Part shown: positions 11,944-23,230 of the stretch, piece by piece | Layout: the number at the start of each line of letters is the position of its first letter | How positions within the stretch are numbered: position 1 is the stretch's first letter | Assembly (NCBI GenBank): GCA_029717555.1 | Contig: JAMDHS010000067.1 | Location: 1-64,000 of the forward strand | From: Peribolospora baueri | Taxonomy: Eukaryota > Basidiomycota > Peribolosporomycetes > Peribolosporales > Peribolosporaceae | Reading direction: 5' to 3' | Length of the DNA: 64,000 bases | The notes under the pieces: model-generated | Database searches by the model: none | Told to the model about the DNA's origin: nothing | Seen by the model: only the letters and a program-made list of their open reading frames with translations | Program-made: the position numbers and the translations under genes

Positions 11944-14900
11944 ATGACTCCTCTGCCCTCTCTCAACGGCTGGGGCGGCGGCACCGCGCCTCGCCAAAAC
12001 GCAAACCAGGGCAGAGCGACTGGCTTCGGCGACAGGCTGTCCAAGCTTAAATGGCCCATGCGTTCGGACGGCGGCGACAAGGCGGCCAAATCGGCCTCCG
12101 CTCAGCATCGAGGCCAGGACATGCGCGACGGTTACCTTTCCGCCAGCGGCGAGGCGTGGCACTCGCAATCGCAAGGCTCGCAAGGCTATGGAGTCGGTGG
12201 CGGCGGTTATGCTGCTTCGCATCACGGCAGTGACGTCGGCACGCCGCTCTGGAGGCCCTCCACCTCCCACTCGGGATATCGCTCGGACGGCTCGTACGGC
12301 GACGCCTATGACCGCTCCCCCGTTCATCAACCCTCCTCTATCCGTCTCCCCGGCACACCCCGATCTCCCTCCCCTGGTCGTGCATACAGGGGCGGACCCG
12401 GCCCCGCTTCTTCCTCCTCCTCCACCTACCTTCATCCTCTCGGCACGGCTAGCTCTGGCGGCGACATCGGCGAGGCACCTTCTGTCAGCGTCTCACCCGC
12501 TTCGAGCGCGATCCCGAACAAGAAGAGCGTAAAAAGCCTGAGGATGTTCGGCAAGTCGCCCGCCAGCTTGCTCAAACAGCTTCCCATTCAGGGCTCTTCC
12601 TCCTCACACTCCGTCGCCAGCTGTTCCCCCCGAGAACAGCCACTTCGCGCCTCGCCGTTGGAAGCCTCGCCGAATATGGAGAGTCCAGGCGGCATGGGTG
12701 GGAAGAGACCCGTGGACCGCAAATCCTCCACTCAGTTCTTCAAGAAGACGAAGAACCTCGCCGCTGGTGCGCTCGGTAAGGACTCCATGGCGAGCAGATC
12801 CATGACTTCCCTCTCCCAGTTTTCCGCGTCGGATTACGACCCTCGACAGGACCCTAGTTCCGGGGCCGTGGCCGACCCGAACGTAGGCCTGCCTTACGCT
12901 GTGCAGCACAACATCCACGTCGATTACGGTCCGGACGGCTACGTGGGCCTGCCTCCGACGTGGGCGACTGCGCTCGCCGAGTTCGGTTTGGCCGCGGACG
13001 AGGGGACGGAGAATCAGGAGGCATTGCAGCGGGTTCGTGCAGCGAGAGAGGCGCACCCTCTGCCGAAACTGCCTGACTCCGAAAGAGGGAGCCCGGTTCG
13101 AACAACCAGAAAAGGATCGGACGCCAGTTCGATTGGCGCTTGGGGACGCCCGTCCATGGCGTCCTCGGGGTCGGGGGCGGGATCTTCGCAAGGCTACGGC
13201 AACGAGCTGCAGTACCAGCAGCAGCTCCAGAATCAGGTCTCACCGACCATTGACATGAGCTTCGGCAAAGAGCGCGGCGATGACGACGGTTGGGCCGAGT
13301 CCCTCCTCTCCGCCATTCCTCGTGCCTCTATAGACCAGACGGCCCGCAACCAGAAACAGCTCCGGCGTCGCTCGGCAAGCTTGAACCAGATCGCCCAGTT
13401 AGGTGCCGGCTCATCCGCGGCGCCTAAATCCAACTTTTTGTCCACCTTCGACTTCGAGGATAGTCACCGCCTTGCGGCGGGTGGTTCTTCCGCGCATGAT
13501 CCTCCTTCACCCTCGTCCGACTTGGACGCCGACGGCGAGTACGCGACGGTACAGCAGGCGAAGATCTCAAAGGTCACCTCTAGGATCTCCACCAGCGTAC
13601 CTCGCAAGCTCACAGCATCGCAGCTCAGCCCCACGACCGCCTTCCCGCCTGGCTCGTTCGGCAGACAAGATGCGAACCGTCGAAGTCGGCATCGGACAGG
13701 CATGGGGAGCGACGATTCTATGCGTTACCTTGCGTCGTTACCGCATTTGGACCAGCGGCCGCACGCCGGCCCCACCTCGGGCCCGAGGCCTTCTACCGGT
13801 TCCGAGTTCGACCGTCACCCTGCCCAAGCGGCGTCGCACGCCCAACACGCCCGCGGCTATTCCCCCATCTCCGCAGGTTCGACCGGGGCCGATGCCAGTT
13901 CGACGAAAATTGCCATATTCACGCGCGCTCAGCCCGGTTCTCAGGCTGCCAGGAACTCTGCTTCTACGCCATTTGGACAGTTTGGGAGCGGTAGCAGGGC
14001 ATCCTCCCCCAGTAATGGCACGTCACGCGTCTCGAGCTCGACCGTGAGCGTCGGACCTGCTTCTTCGTTCACTTCTGGCATCTCAAGTTCATCACAACGT
14101 GCCAACGGCGCGCCTTCGAGAGGCTCGCCTCAGCTCAAGACCACTGGCCCAGGAATCCGCCAGCCGACTCCAGGCTCTGTTCCACCGTCGTCCACCAATG
14201 AAGTCGTGCGCCCGCTTCAATTCATCAAGAACCAGGGCTCTCTGCCTTCTCACGTTCGCCCTTCGACAGCCGGCGACGCAACGGCCAACTTCTCGTCATC
14301 CTCGTCTCCCGAATGGCGTCACAATAAGCTGCCCAGCACGAGCAGCATGCCCGGCTTTTGGGACTACAAGCACTTTGCCGATGCCGACTTCCGTGCCGAG
14401 ATCGCCACCAGTGTGCATTCGCGGCACTCCATGACGAGTTCAAGTAGGCGTAGAGTCTCAAGTTCGGAGTCTTTGCTACCGTACCGCTCAGCGGACGAGG
14501 AGGACGATGGGAGGGAAGACTATTTTGGCGACGTTGTCGCCGCCTTCATCTCTAATGGGGACGAGCCTCCTTCGGCGGTGGTCAAACCGGCAGGTCGGGA
14601 CGTAGGTGACGTCGGCCAATCCGCCCTCGGCCTCTCCTCGTCGCCGCCCTCGCAGCAGGCTCAGCAGCAGCCCACGCCACAACAGCAGGAGCATCGGAAG
14701 CACCACGACTCGGCCACGAGCTTCGGTGTCATCTCCAGAGACTCCGTTCAAGGCGCTCCCAGAGCCTATCTCGCTGAGAGTCGTACGTCGCTCACCGGCG
14801 GCGGCAGCTCCGAGAGCACGGGCGACCGAACTTCATTCGCGGTCTCGTCGCGTCAAAGCTCAACGGGAAGTATGTTGCAGGTGACGCCTTCTTCCTTGTA

Positions 14901-17757
14901 TTTTGGAGATGAGGACTCGCCAGTTCGAGGATCGATGGATACGGACCGAGACGCGCGCTACGGCGGGGACGGGGACAGCTCGTTCGACCACGACGGTTAC
15001 ATGTCAGGGAATGAGGTGGAAGGGACGCCGAGGATTGGCTCCTTCAGCGGTTCCTCGTCCAGACACGTCGACCTCAGTTCGCCGCACGACTCGACCGGAG
15101 ACTGGCTCAAGGACGACTTTGGAGTCCCCTCTTCGACAGCGCCCGCACCCAGCTTACGACGCCATTCGAACAGGAGTAGCTACAACAGCCAGGATGTCCG
15201 CGGTCCTGAGCGCATCCCGTCAGCGAAAGGAAGGAGAGGCTCGGGTCAGAAAGTGGTAGACGCGAGTGGAGGAGGAGAAGAAGAAAGCGAAGGAGGAGGA
15301 GGAGGAGACGGAAGAGGGGGAGGAGGAAGGAGAGGAGGAGGCTCGATGGAGCTCTTGGCAGATGACGCGCTGGCAGCCAGGTCGAGGGTGCTGGCAGATC
15401 CGTCTTCCACTTCACCTTCGAATCGCCCGGCTGCTTCGACACGCAAAGAAGCGGTCGACGACCGGGGCGTGGGCGCCAACACGCTGCCGCTTCGTTTGCC
15501 CCCCACCTTGCGACTTCAAAAGGATCAGACGCAGCCGCCCGGCGACGAGCCGTTACTCTCCCCCGGTGCTCACCAACGCAGTCACTCCGTTCCCGCGGTG
15601 CTGCCCATCTTCTTAGACTCTAGCTCTCCCATGTCGGCGGCCGAGGTTGACGAGGGCGACGTGTCTCAGGGCCACCAAGGGGCACCCAATTCAGCCCCGG
15701 CCGATAAGACGGAGTTCAGCCCAGACGAGAAAACCGGTGACCCTCCGCGTTCGAGCGTGGAGGAACTGGATCGTGGAGAATCAGGAGGAACAGCGGCAAC
15801 GAGAGACGCGGCGGGCGTTGCGCGACCTTCAAAGTTCCGGTCGCCGATTGCCGAATCGGCCCCTTCGCCGCGACTGAGCAGCGACGCGAAGCGATTCCCC
15901 ATGTCCATGCACTTTTCCTACGGTCTCGACGACCTTGCCATCTCGACCGATGGCCGTGACGACGTTGGACATGACTCTGGTTCGGGCTTCGGCTCCAACG
16001 CCTCCCGTCGAGGCAACAACAAGGCGGACACGTTCGTCCCCTCCGAGGAGGACCTGGATCCCGACCTCGCCGCCAAGCGCTCCGCTGCCTTGGCGAAGCT
16101 GGGCGGGGGCGTGTGGACGTGGTCTGGCCCGGCGACTGCCAGTGAGGCCAGCGATGAGGGGAGCAGGAGCGGGGAAGCGAGCCCCGAAGGCGCAGAGCTT
16201 TTTCTCGGAGCTGAAGTGCAAGCCCTCCCTCTCAGTCCGCGTGGCTCCGTTCCGACGACTGTCCTCGACGGGTCGTCCTCCGGAGGCGAGAGTAAGCTTG
16301 GTAGCAGCTCGACCGACAGCTCGCGGAAGGAGGAGCGGATGCCTTGGTCGGGCGTACCGAGTGGGGTGGACAAGGCCTCGTTACCCGAGCCCGTCCAACA
16401 TGTCGGTGAGTCGATCTCGATGCTTTCATGGCTCACCTCGTTGCTGCATAAGCTGGTATCGCTGACTGATGACCTCGTCTTTCATTTCGTGTATACCCAT
16501 GCAGCCCAATGGATTCTCCCCCGGTCCCCATCCGAGTACCTGACCGACATTTCTTTGATCGGGGAAGGCGACTCCGGCGACGTCTTCGCCGCGCAGACCA
16601 TCCCCGCGGAAGGGGGCGATGAGGGTCGCACAGTGGCCATCAAAGTCATCCGCTTGCCGTCTGCGGACGCCGAGGCGACGCCGCGGTTGCAAGGCCTGGA
16701 TAGGGAGCTGGAGATCATGCGCGCGAGCAGACATGCCAACATTCTCGACATCTTTGGCGTCTTTTTCCAAGCGGGCGAGGGCGTTTGGGTGAGTTCCATT
16801 CGAGTTGTTAAGTGTCACTCCGAAGGTTTATCTGTTGCTTACGGGACGCTTTCATGACGTCATTGGATGTGTTCCCGCCATAGGTCGTTCAAGAACTGAT
16901 GGACCGGTCTCTGGCGGATGTGATCGCTCTGGGGCCCGAAGGACTGAGGTTGGGAGAGGAGCACATGGCGCGTATCGTCGGGGACGTTCTCGGCGCCCTT
17001 GAGCACCTTCACCGCCATTCCAGGCTCCACAGGGATGTGCGGAGCGACAACATCATGCTCACTGCTTCCGGCGTGGCCAAGCTCGGAGATTTTACTCACG
17101 CCTGCGAGCTCACAGACGAGAGACCGTTCCGTCGGTCCGTCGTGGGCACGCCGTACTGGATGGCGCCGGAGGTGGTTAAGGCGGAGGAGTACGATACGGC
17201 AGCGGACATTTGGAGCTTGGGAGTCGTGCTGTGGGAAATGATGGAGGGAGACCCGCCCAGGGTCGACTTTCCGCCTCTTCGGGTGAGCATGCGATGCGTC
17301 ATCCGCCGTTAGGTCGTGACTGTGAAGATATCCCTTCGGCTTTGGCAGCTCGTGCTGATGGTGTAATTTTTTTTTCTTTTTTTTTTTCTTCCCATCGTGG
17401 ACTCAGGCCATCACGTTGACGGCCAAGCATGGCTTGCCAGACGTCAGCAAGCCGGAGTTGTGGTCGCCAGAGGTGCGACACTTCCTGGCGCAATGTTCGA
17501 ACATGCAGCCGTCGAGACGAGCGCCGATGAGGACATTGCTGCAGAGCGAGTTCCTAGAGAAGGCGTGCGACGCGGCGGAGGTGGCGGTGCTGCTGCATGA
17601 GGCAAGGGCGCTAGAGAGTTCGCTCGCCGAGGGGCAGGAGACGTTGGGCGACGACCCGCTGACGGCGAGACCTGGTGGAGCAGACTCGGACAGGACGCCT
17701 CAGAGGGAGAGCTGGGGCTCCAGTAGGACTGGCGATTCGGACGCGACGATCCGATGA
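11944..17757 (+). CDS. PAK/STE20-like protein kinase with CRIB-like motif
   Basis: Exons 11944-16405, 16505-16788, 16884-17282 and 17407-17757 give 1,831 residues. A CRIB-like motif, which binds Rho-family GTPases (Cdc42/Rac), sits at about 316-345: HNIHVDYGPDGYVGLPPTW. It is followed by about 1,150 residues of low-complexity Ser/Gly/Pro sequence, much longer than in usual PAKs. The kinase domain starts near 1500: GEGDSGDV (Gly loop), VAIKVI (ATP lysine), HRDVRSDN (catalytic loop, Arg for the usual Lys), GDFTHAC (DFG changed to DFT), VGTPYWMAPEV (activation segment), DIWSLGVVLWEM. The Gly loop, Lys, HRD Asp and metal-binding Asp remain, so activity is possible but unproven. Start chosen at MTPLPSLNGW, after a CT-rich leader. 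The first intron is in-frame and stop-free, so a 1,864-residue form is possible. Confidence 0.85.
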
Positions 17758-18698
17758 AGGGACATGGACGAGCGACTCGTCTCTCCTTCGTTCTTCCCGC
17801 TCTCTTTCTCCTCTCTCATCTTCCTCCCTCATCTCTTGACTTCCTTAGACTTTTGCTTTTTCGCTTCGTTCCTTGCCCGCGCATCGTGCCGACCTTTTCC
17901 AGCGGGTCGTTCGCACTCACTTGTTCTCTTCGCTAGCATTCGTTCACTACTTTTGCGAACGTTCTCTGCCCCTCTCTTCCTTTTCCTGCCAGGACGATGG
18001 ATTCCATATCCCCAGGCTGTCCACGTTTATTCCACTTAATTCCACCGCAAGATCGCTTCTTTCGCTTCCTTCCGTTTGTCCGCCGTTTCCCTACCTACCT
18101 ACCTGCCTACTCTGTTCCTCGGAATCGGCGGACGGGCTCTCGAGCGGACGGATCGTGTCTCACCGTGTACTTTACTGCTCGCCCGCGTGTCTGGGCGAGA
18201 ACGAAAATGAGAAGAGCCAAGGCCAAAGATACATATGTACGACTCGTTCAGTACGCATCTGTCGGTCGCCTTGTCGAAAGCGGGCGTGCCAGAGCCCCCT
18301 TTGTGGCGAGGCGCGTGAGAAAAACAAACGCGTCGTCGGAGGCGCGCGTCGGGCGATCATCAACATCTACCTCCATCCCACGCGCGCCATCCATCCCGTC
18401 CATCCCACACCCGGTTTTTTTTTTCTTGCTCCGCGCCAACGCCGGCCTCGTGTTTTCGTATCTCACCTAGGTCACGAAGAGGTGCCTGCGATTGATCGCC
18501 CTCCAGTCCACCCCCATCCCCTTCCTCCCTTCGTTCCCCGTCCCCGCGTCGTGACGAACGACGAACGACGAACGACGAACGACGAACGACGCGTCTCGCC
18601 TCCGCCTCCGCCGATCCATTATCCGTCTATCAATCATCCTTGACCCCCCGTGGCCGATCATCGACACCTCACCGTCCTACTCCATTCGCCTTCTAGCC
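17758..18698. other. Intergenic region with heptamer repeat
   Basis: About 940 nt between two plus-strand genes. The left part is CT-rich. A perfect heptamer array lies at 18553-18587, about 110 nt upstream of the next start codon. No supported gene. Confidence 0.5.
18553..18590. repeat. Heptamer tandem repeat (GACGAAC)5
   Basis: Five perfect copies of GACGAAC plus a partial sixth, in the presumed promoter or 5' UTR of the gene starting at 18699. The unit length is not a multiple of 3 and no coding frame is supported here. Confidence 0.9.
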
Positions 18699-20373
18699 AT
18701 GGCCCCAATTCAGTTCCGGGGCACCCTCAAGAGCAAGCGAAAGGTAGAGCTGCAGGAGCTCGTCGAGTTGCTCCAGATCGATGTCGCGGAACGCGCCTCC
18801 AAGCTTGACCTCGAACAGGCCATCCGAACCCACCTCCTTGCCAACTCGTCGAGCCTCGCCTCGGACGCCCGCTTTGCCGGGCTTTTTGAAAGCTTGGAAA
18901 GGTCGGAGAAGAGGATCAAGGATAGCCTCCCCTCGTGAGCCCTTTCGCGCCCACACTTGCATGTGCCTACGCGCTCTGCTCATCCTGTACGCGACGTGAC
19001 GCGACACCTCACGACGCTATCACCCTCTCGCACAGGCCCGATGAAGAGTCAGACGACTCTCCCGATACGGGCTTGCGCTCGCGCAGAAGGCCCTCCTCGC
19101 GTACCGGCAACGGCCTCCCCCCGAATAGCGTCGAGAGGGCACCCGCCCAGGCCACCCGCTCTCGCACCTCCTCCGTCGTCGACCAGTCCCCCGAGCCGAA
19201 GCCTCACGAGATCCCCCTACCCCCTTCGACGGGCAAGGAAATCGTCGCCCGCGTCGCCAACGCCCTCACCCCCATCCGCCGAGGCCTTCGCGGCGCGAGG
19301 GAGAACGTAGAGCGCGCTCTGGACGTCGCCACCTCCACCGTTGGCTCGGCCGAGGGAGAGGTCGCCGAAGACGTGGAAGGCGCGGCTAGCAAGGTCCGGG
19401 GGACGGCCGTGCAGGCCTGGCTCGAGTCGAAGCGGTGGGCGCGCAAGACGTTCGTCGAGACGAGACACGTGAGCGACCGTTTCTTTGTCTTCCAACGTAT
19501 TCGCTCGCACTGAGCAGCCGTCGCCTCGAGGAGAGCCTAGGAGAGCGAGGCAGTACTGACGGGCTCATCTCCGTTTATGTCGTCTCTACCATTACGTCGA
19601 CCGTATCGCGTGTCGTTCTCACGTTCAGGCCCTCTCCAAATCTGAGACTATTATCAAGGGCAACCTCATCGCCGAGCTATTTTACATCGTCTACTCCAGC
19701 ACCCCCGTGCTCTGGCACGAGGTGAGCTGCTCGTGTCGTCCATCCGAAGCCTTGTACCGCTCGGCCTCGGTCGAGCTGCCTTTGTCCGAAGATTTGACCG
19801 TCCAAATCGTTCCTTCTTCCTTCCCCTCTCCAGTTCGACTCTTCGTCATCGCGCCGCCTACCCCACTCCGGATCCCCGGCTTTCTCGGCCCCTTATCCTG
19901 ACTACCATACCTTTATGACCTGTGCCTTTTGGCAACCCATCCTGCTTTGGGCCGGTATCACTGTGCTCCTTCCTCTCATTGCTGCCTGTGAGTGGTGACC
20001 CCAATGGCCGTTCCTCGTATTTCCTCATCTCGCTACGCAACGCTCATCTCCCTCGCTCCTGCCCTTCGTCTCGACGCCTCCAGCCTTTGTGAGCTTCGAA
20101 CGCCGAACGTCCCCCTCCCCCGCGACGTTTGTCCTCTTCCGCCTCTCCCTCCTCGTCTACCTCGTCTACCTCCTCCCCACGCAGCCCAACGTCCCCCGTG
20201 TGGTCGGCGTAGCGGCGGGACAAGTGCCCCTCGCCAAGGTGGCGGCCGAAGCGAGGCGGTGGGTGAGCTATGAGTGGGTGCTGGACCGCGTCCCTGGAGA
20301 CTTGCAGGTCCTCGCCGCCGCCACGTCCACCGGCGTCGCTTACCTCGAGGCCATCGTCAAGCACAGGCGCTAG
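18699..20373 (+). CDS. SAP-like-domain multi-pass membrane protein, 401 aa
   Basis: Five exons: 18699-18934, 19036-19468, 19629-19721, 19834-19987 and 20084-20373. They join in matching phases to give 401 residues. Residues 8-50 (LKSKRKVELQELVELLQI, then an ERASKLDLEQAIRTHL helix) resemble a SAP/HeH helix-extension-helix fold. A Ser/Arg/Pro-rich linker and an amphipathic helical stretch follow. The C-terminal half has about three hydrophobic segments: LIAELFYIVYSSTPVLW, WQPILLWAGITVLLPLIAA and FVLFRLSLLVYLVYLL. SAP-like plus membrane-span layouts occur in nuclear-envelope and ER proteins; the location here is inference. I do not recognise a named ortholog. Confidence 0.7.
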
Positions 20374-21287
20374 GACCCGTCCACCCTTGGTTTCCCGTTC
20401 TTCGCTCCTCTTTCCTTGGATATATTGGCCTTTTTTTTACACGGCCTTTGCCTCCCTTGGGTTGTCTTCCCTTCCCCGCTCCATCTTCCCTTCGCACCCT
20501 GCCTCTTGTCGCGTCCTAAGACGCGGTGCTCCATCTAACTCCACCTCTTTTCTTCCCGTAGTCCGCGTGAAGCAAGCGCCCCGTCCTGCCTTCCGCCGAC
20601 TCTATGCCCCGATGTTCCCCCGCTCTTTCTTGCCTCCCGTTTGCTCCCGTCTCCTCGTTCCCGTCCGTTCCTCTTCTCCCCCCTTCCTCTTCCCCTTCCC
20701 CTCTGCTTAGTCTGTAATGCCTCGCCTCGTAGCGCGATCTTCCCTCTCCCGCTTCCCTCTCCTACCCCTACCCTCACGCCCGCCCCAGTCGTGTACGTTA
20801 ACTATCCTCTCCATCTCGTCCGCGGCCCTGTCGTCCTGCCCCGCTTCGTCTTGTCCGACCTTGTCGTCTGCTTTCTGTCTTCCGCCTCGTCCGTCCGTCC
20901 GTCTTGTCGATTGAATTTCCACACGCACGCACGGTTAAAAGCCGGCGGGAAAAGGGAATGACATGGAACATGTATGACATGGCCGACAAAGCGCGCCGAG
21001 GTGGGCGCAGACGTGCAAGTTCGGTGAGAACGACCATCGTCATTCATCATGTCCCTCCTTCCCGCGTGGTGGTGCTGCCGCTTATACATTCGCCGCGCGC
21101 CATCCAACCGGATGCCTCGTTTTTTTCCCTCTCTCCCTGATCGAAGAAGTACAGGGATTGACGGCCCGTGAGTGTCAACTGGGTTCTTCGCGCGAAACAG
21201 AACGCACGGGGCCCTTAAAGGAGAGGGAGGGAAGCACAGCCCGGTCCAACCTGACCATCTCCGGCTGCGCGGCTCGCCCGCTCGAAA
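20374..21287. other. Convergent intergenic region
   Basis: About 910 nt between the stops of two convergent genes. CT-rich, with TCCGTCCGTC-type short repeats near 20890-20900. No coding segment supported. Confidence 0.45.
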
Positions 21288-22316
21288 CTACGCCGACGGA
21301 GGGTACGAAACGCGGAGCGGCGGGCCGGTCGGACCATGATGACTTTGTGGGTGAGAGAGATCGAGTAGGGCGATTTGCTCGCCTTCGACCCGTGGACAGG
21401 CAAACGGCCCTTGAGGGAAGCCCTCCGCCCCGACCGAGCGAACTTTGCGGTGCTGACGCAGGATGGTAAGCGTGCTCCCCAGTCTACCTCTTTCGAGCTC
21501 GTCCGGTGGAGTCGGCTCCAGATCATTGGCGGATGTATGTCCCCCGCAGCTCAAAGGGTAAAGCAGGTGCGTGAGAGGCGCCAGCCACAAGCCCATCGCC
21601 ATGGAGGAGGCGGCAGACGCGGACGATGTGGTGGAGGAGGAGCCCCAGCGCTGCAAGTACGAGTCGGCGGCGAGGCTGGAGCTGTCGCGCAACCGTGAGC
21701 CCCGGATCAAATCACTGTCCCCGGCGGGCCCGGTCGAGTCGGCGTGAAGGAACGTGGAAAGCTCATAGGAGGCGGCGACGATGCTGCCAAAGTCTTCGCC
21801 GAGAGAAGGCATCGAGATGCGGTACTTCCCCACGTTATCGTCAGATGCCGAGGAGTTCAGATCTTCTGACGGCGATGACCAGGTCGGAAGGGCGCCCACG
21901 TCCGGCGGAACAGGCCAACGGAGATGAGGGTATACCAAAGACATGATAAGGGGGGGCTGGCCAGCCTCCTGGTCTTGTGAAGTGTGAGGGATGCTCCTGG
22001 GCGAGCTGGGCATCGGAACAAAGCCCGACAAGCTGGAACCTGGACTACATGCGCTTAGTCCGTCGTCCTTGCGTTCCAAACTGCCCGCCCACGGCGCCAT
22101 CGGTGGTACCAAGTCGTCCAGAGTAGCGTCGTAGCCGTCTCCGGACCCGAGCCCGAGACCCCAAGACCAGCGAGAGTGGAAAGATGTGTCTGTGTCGGAC
22201 ATCGACTCTCCGGAGAGGCGCTTGTAGATTCGACTCGAGCGGCACGACGTCTTTTGTCTGGTCCTGGTCACTTTGCAGAGTCGATGGAGCATCTTGCACG
22301 GGTTGGGGAGGGGCAT
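21288..22316 (-). CDS. Ser-rich orphan protein, about 342 aa
   Basis: Single open frame of 342 codons on the minus strand. Composition is Ser/Pro/Gly-rich with one conserved-looking central segment (KYRISMPSLGEDFGSIVAASYELSTFL). The first 38 residues are basic and the second Met (MSDTDTSFHS, residue 39) may be the true start. Short introns cannot be excluded near the C-terminus, where sequence quality drops (SHPQSHHGPTGPPLRVSYP). No domain recognised. Confidence 0.45.
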   Translation of the reverse strand: MPLPNPCKMLHRLCKVTRTRQKTSCRSSRIYKRLSGESMSDTDTSFHSRWSWGLGLGSGDGYDATLDDLVPPMAPWAGSLERKDDGLSACSPGSSLSGFVPMPSSPRSIPHTSQDQEAGQPPLIMSLVYPHLRWPVPPDVGALPTWSSPSEDLNSSASDDNVGKYRISMPSLGEDFGSIVAASYELSTFLHADSTGPAGDSDLIRGSRLRDSSSLAADSYLQRWGSSSTTSSASAASSMAMGLWLAPLTHLLYPLSCGGHTSANDLEPTPPDELERGRLGSTLTILRQHRKVRSVGAEGFPQGPFACPRVEGEQIALLDLSHPQSHHGPTGPPLRVSYPPSA

Positions 22317-23230
22317 GGCTAGCGAGACAAAGAGTGGTTTGACCCCGGGGACGCCGTTGGACGGCGCTTGAGCCAGGCGACGAAGAGCAGAGGGGTTCAG
22401 AAGAAGATTAAAGGAGCGGCACTTGAAGAATCGCGGAGAGAGAATGGCCGAAAAACATCGACAACAAGGAGATCTGTCGGCGAGCCTAGGTCTTGAGCTT
22501 CGACAATTGTCGCCTACGGCCCGGGTCGAGTTGGGGGGTTCGTCGATCGGTACTTGAGGTGGGACAACGAAAAGAGGAGGAAGGGTAAAGTAGCAGTCGA
22601 AAGCACCAGTCCTTGAAGCCTTGAAGAATAATGAGGGGGAGAATGTTGATGGGGGTCGATAACTAAGAGGCTATACGAGCGGGCCAAGACCTCCACCTTG
22701 GACAACTGTCGGGCACGGGCCATGGATGACCACACGTGGGGCCTCGTGGCCTACTGTCAGGTGAGCGGAGCAGACCTTTGATGAGGCTCAGAGGATGGAG
22801 TTGTACCCGAGCGCATCTGGACGAGCGCATCTGGACGAGCGCATCTGGACCTGCAGGAGTAGACTGATATCTCGCGTTCGTTCATGGTGTGCGGGCCCCT
22901 GTCTGGAAATATGGCCTACTACGTTGAGTGCCTTGCGATCCGGCCAAGCCATGGCCGGGCCATCGTCTTCACGGCGAGCCATCTCGGACCGAGCCTAGAC
23001 CAGATCAAGAGATCAGTTTCCTCATCCGGTCATTAGCAGTGGTGCCGAGTGGTGTTGTGACGGCGAGTCGCGCCGTCGTCGAAGCGGATGTTGGACGTGG
23101 CTCGTGCTCTCGAAGCCAGCACGTGACGCGGAGATGCCAAGATGGGCGAGCACCGACACCACCATTCGTCGTCTTTCCCCATTACAACAGCGTCGCTGCA
23201 GCCCAGCAAGGCGACGAGCAGCAGACCAGG
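22317..23230. other. Divergent intergenic region with 14-bp tandem repeat
   Basis: About 910 nt between divergent starts. It contains three perfect tandem copies of the 14-bp unit CGAGCGCATCTGGA at 22808-22849. An open frame runs upstream of the RFT1 start but its residues do not resemble RFT1, so it was not included. Confidence 0.5.
22808..22850. repeat. 14-bp tandem repeat, three copies
   Basis: Three uninterrupted copies of CGAGCGCATCTGGA, about 380 bp upstream of the RFT1 start codon and about 490 bp upstream of the divergent gene's start. Confidence 0.9.

Noticed and set aside
18540-18600. CRISPR-like repeat
   Set aside because: Repeats are 7 bp, contiguous, with no spacers; a simple tandem repeat in a eukaryotic genome.
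21375-21946. Plus-strand ORFs over the Ser-rich orphan
   Set aside because: Arg-rich antisense shadows of the longer minus-strand frame, with no domain or splice support.
22928-23230. Upstream extension of the RFT1 frame
   Set aside because: Residues before MAADVLSTS are Arg/Ser-rich and do not resemble RFT1 proteins, which begin close to the SLVALQLLSR helix.
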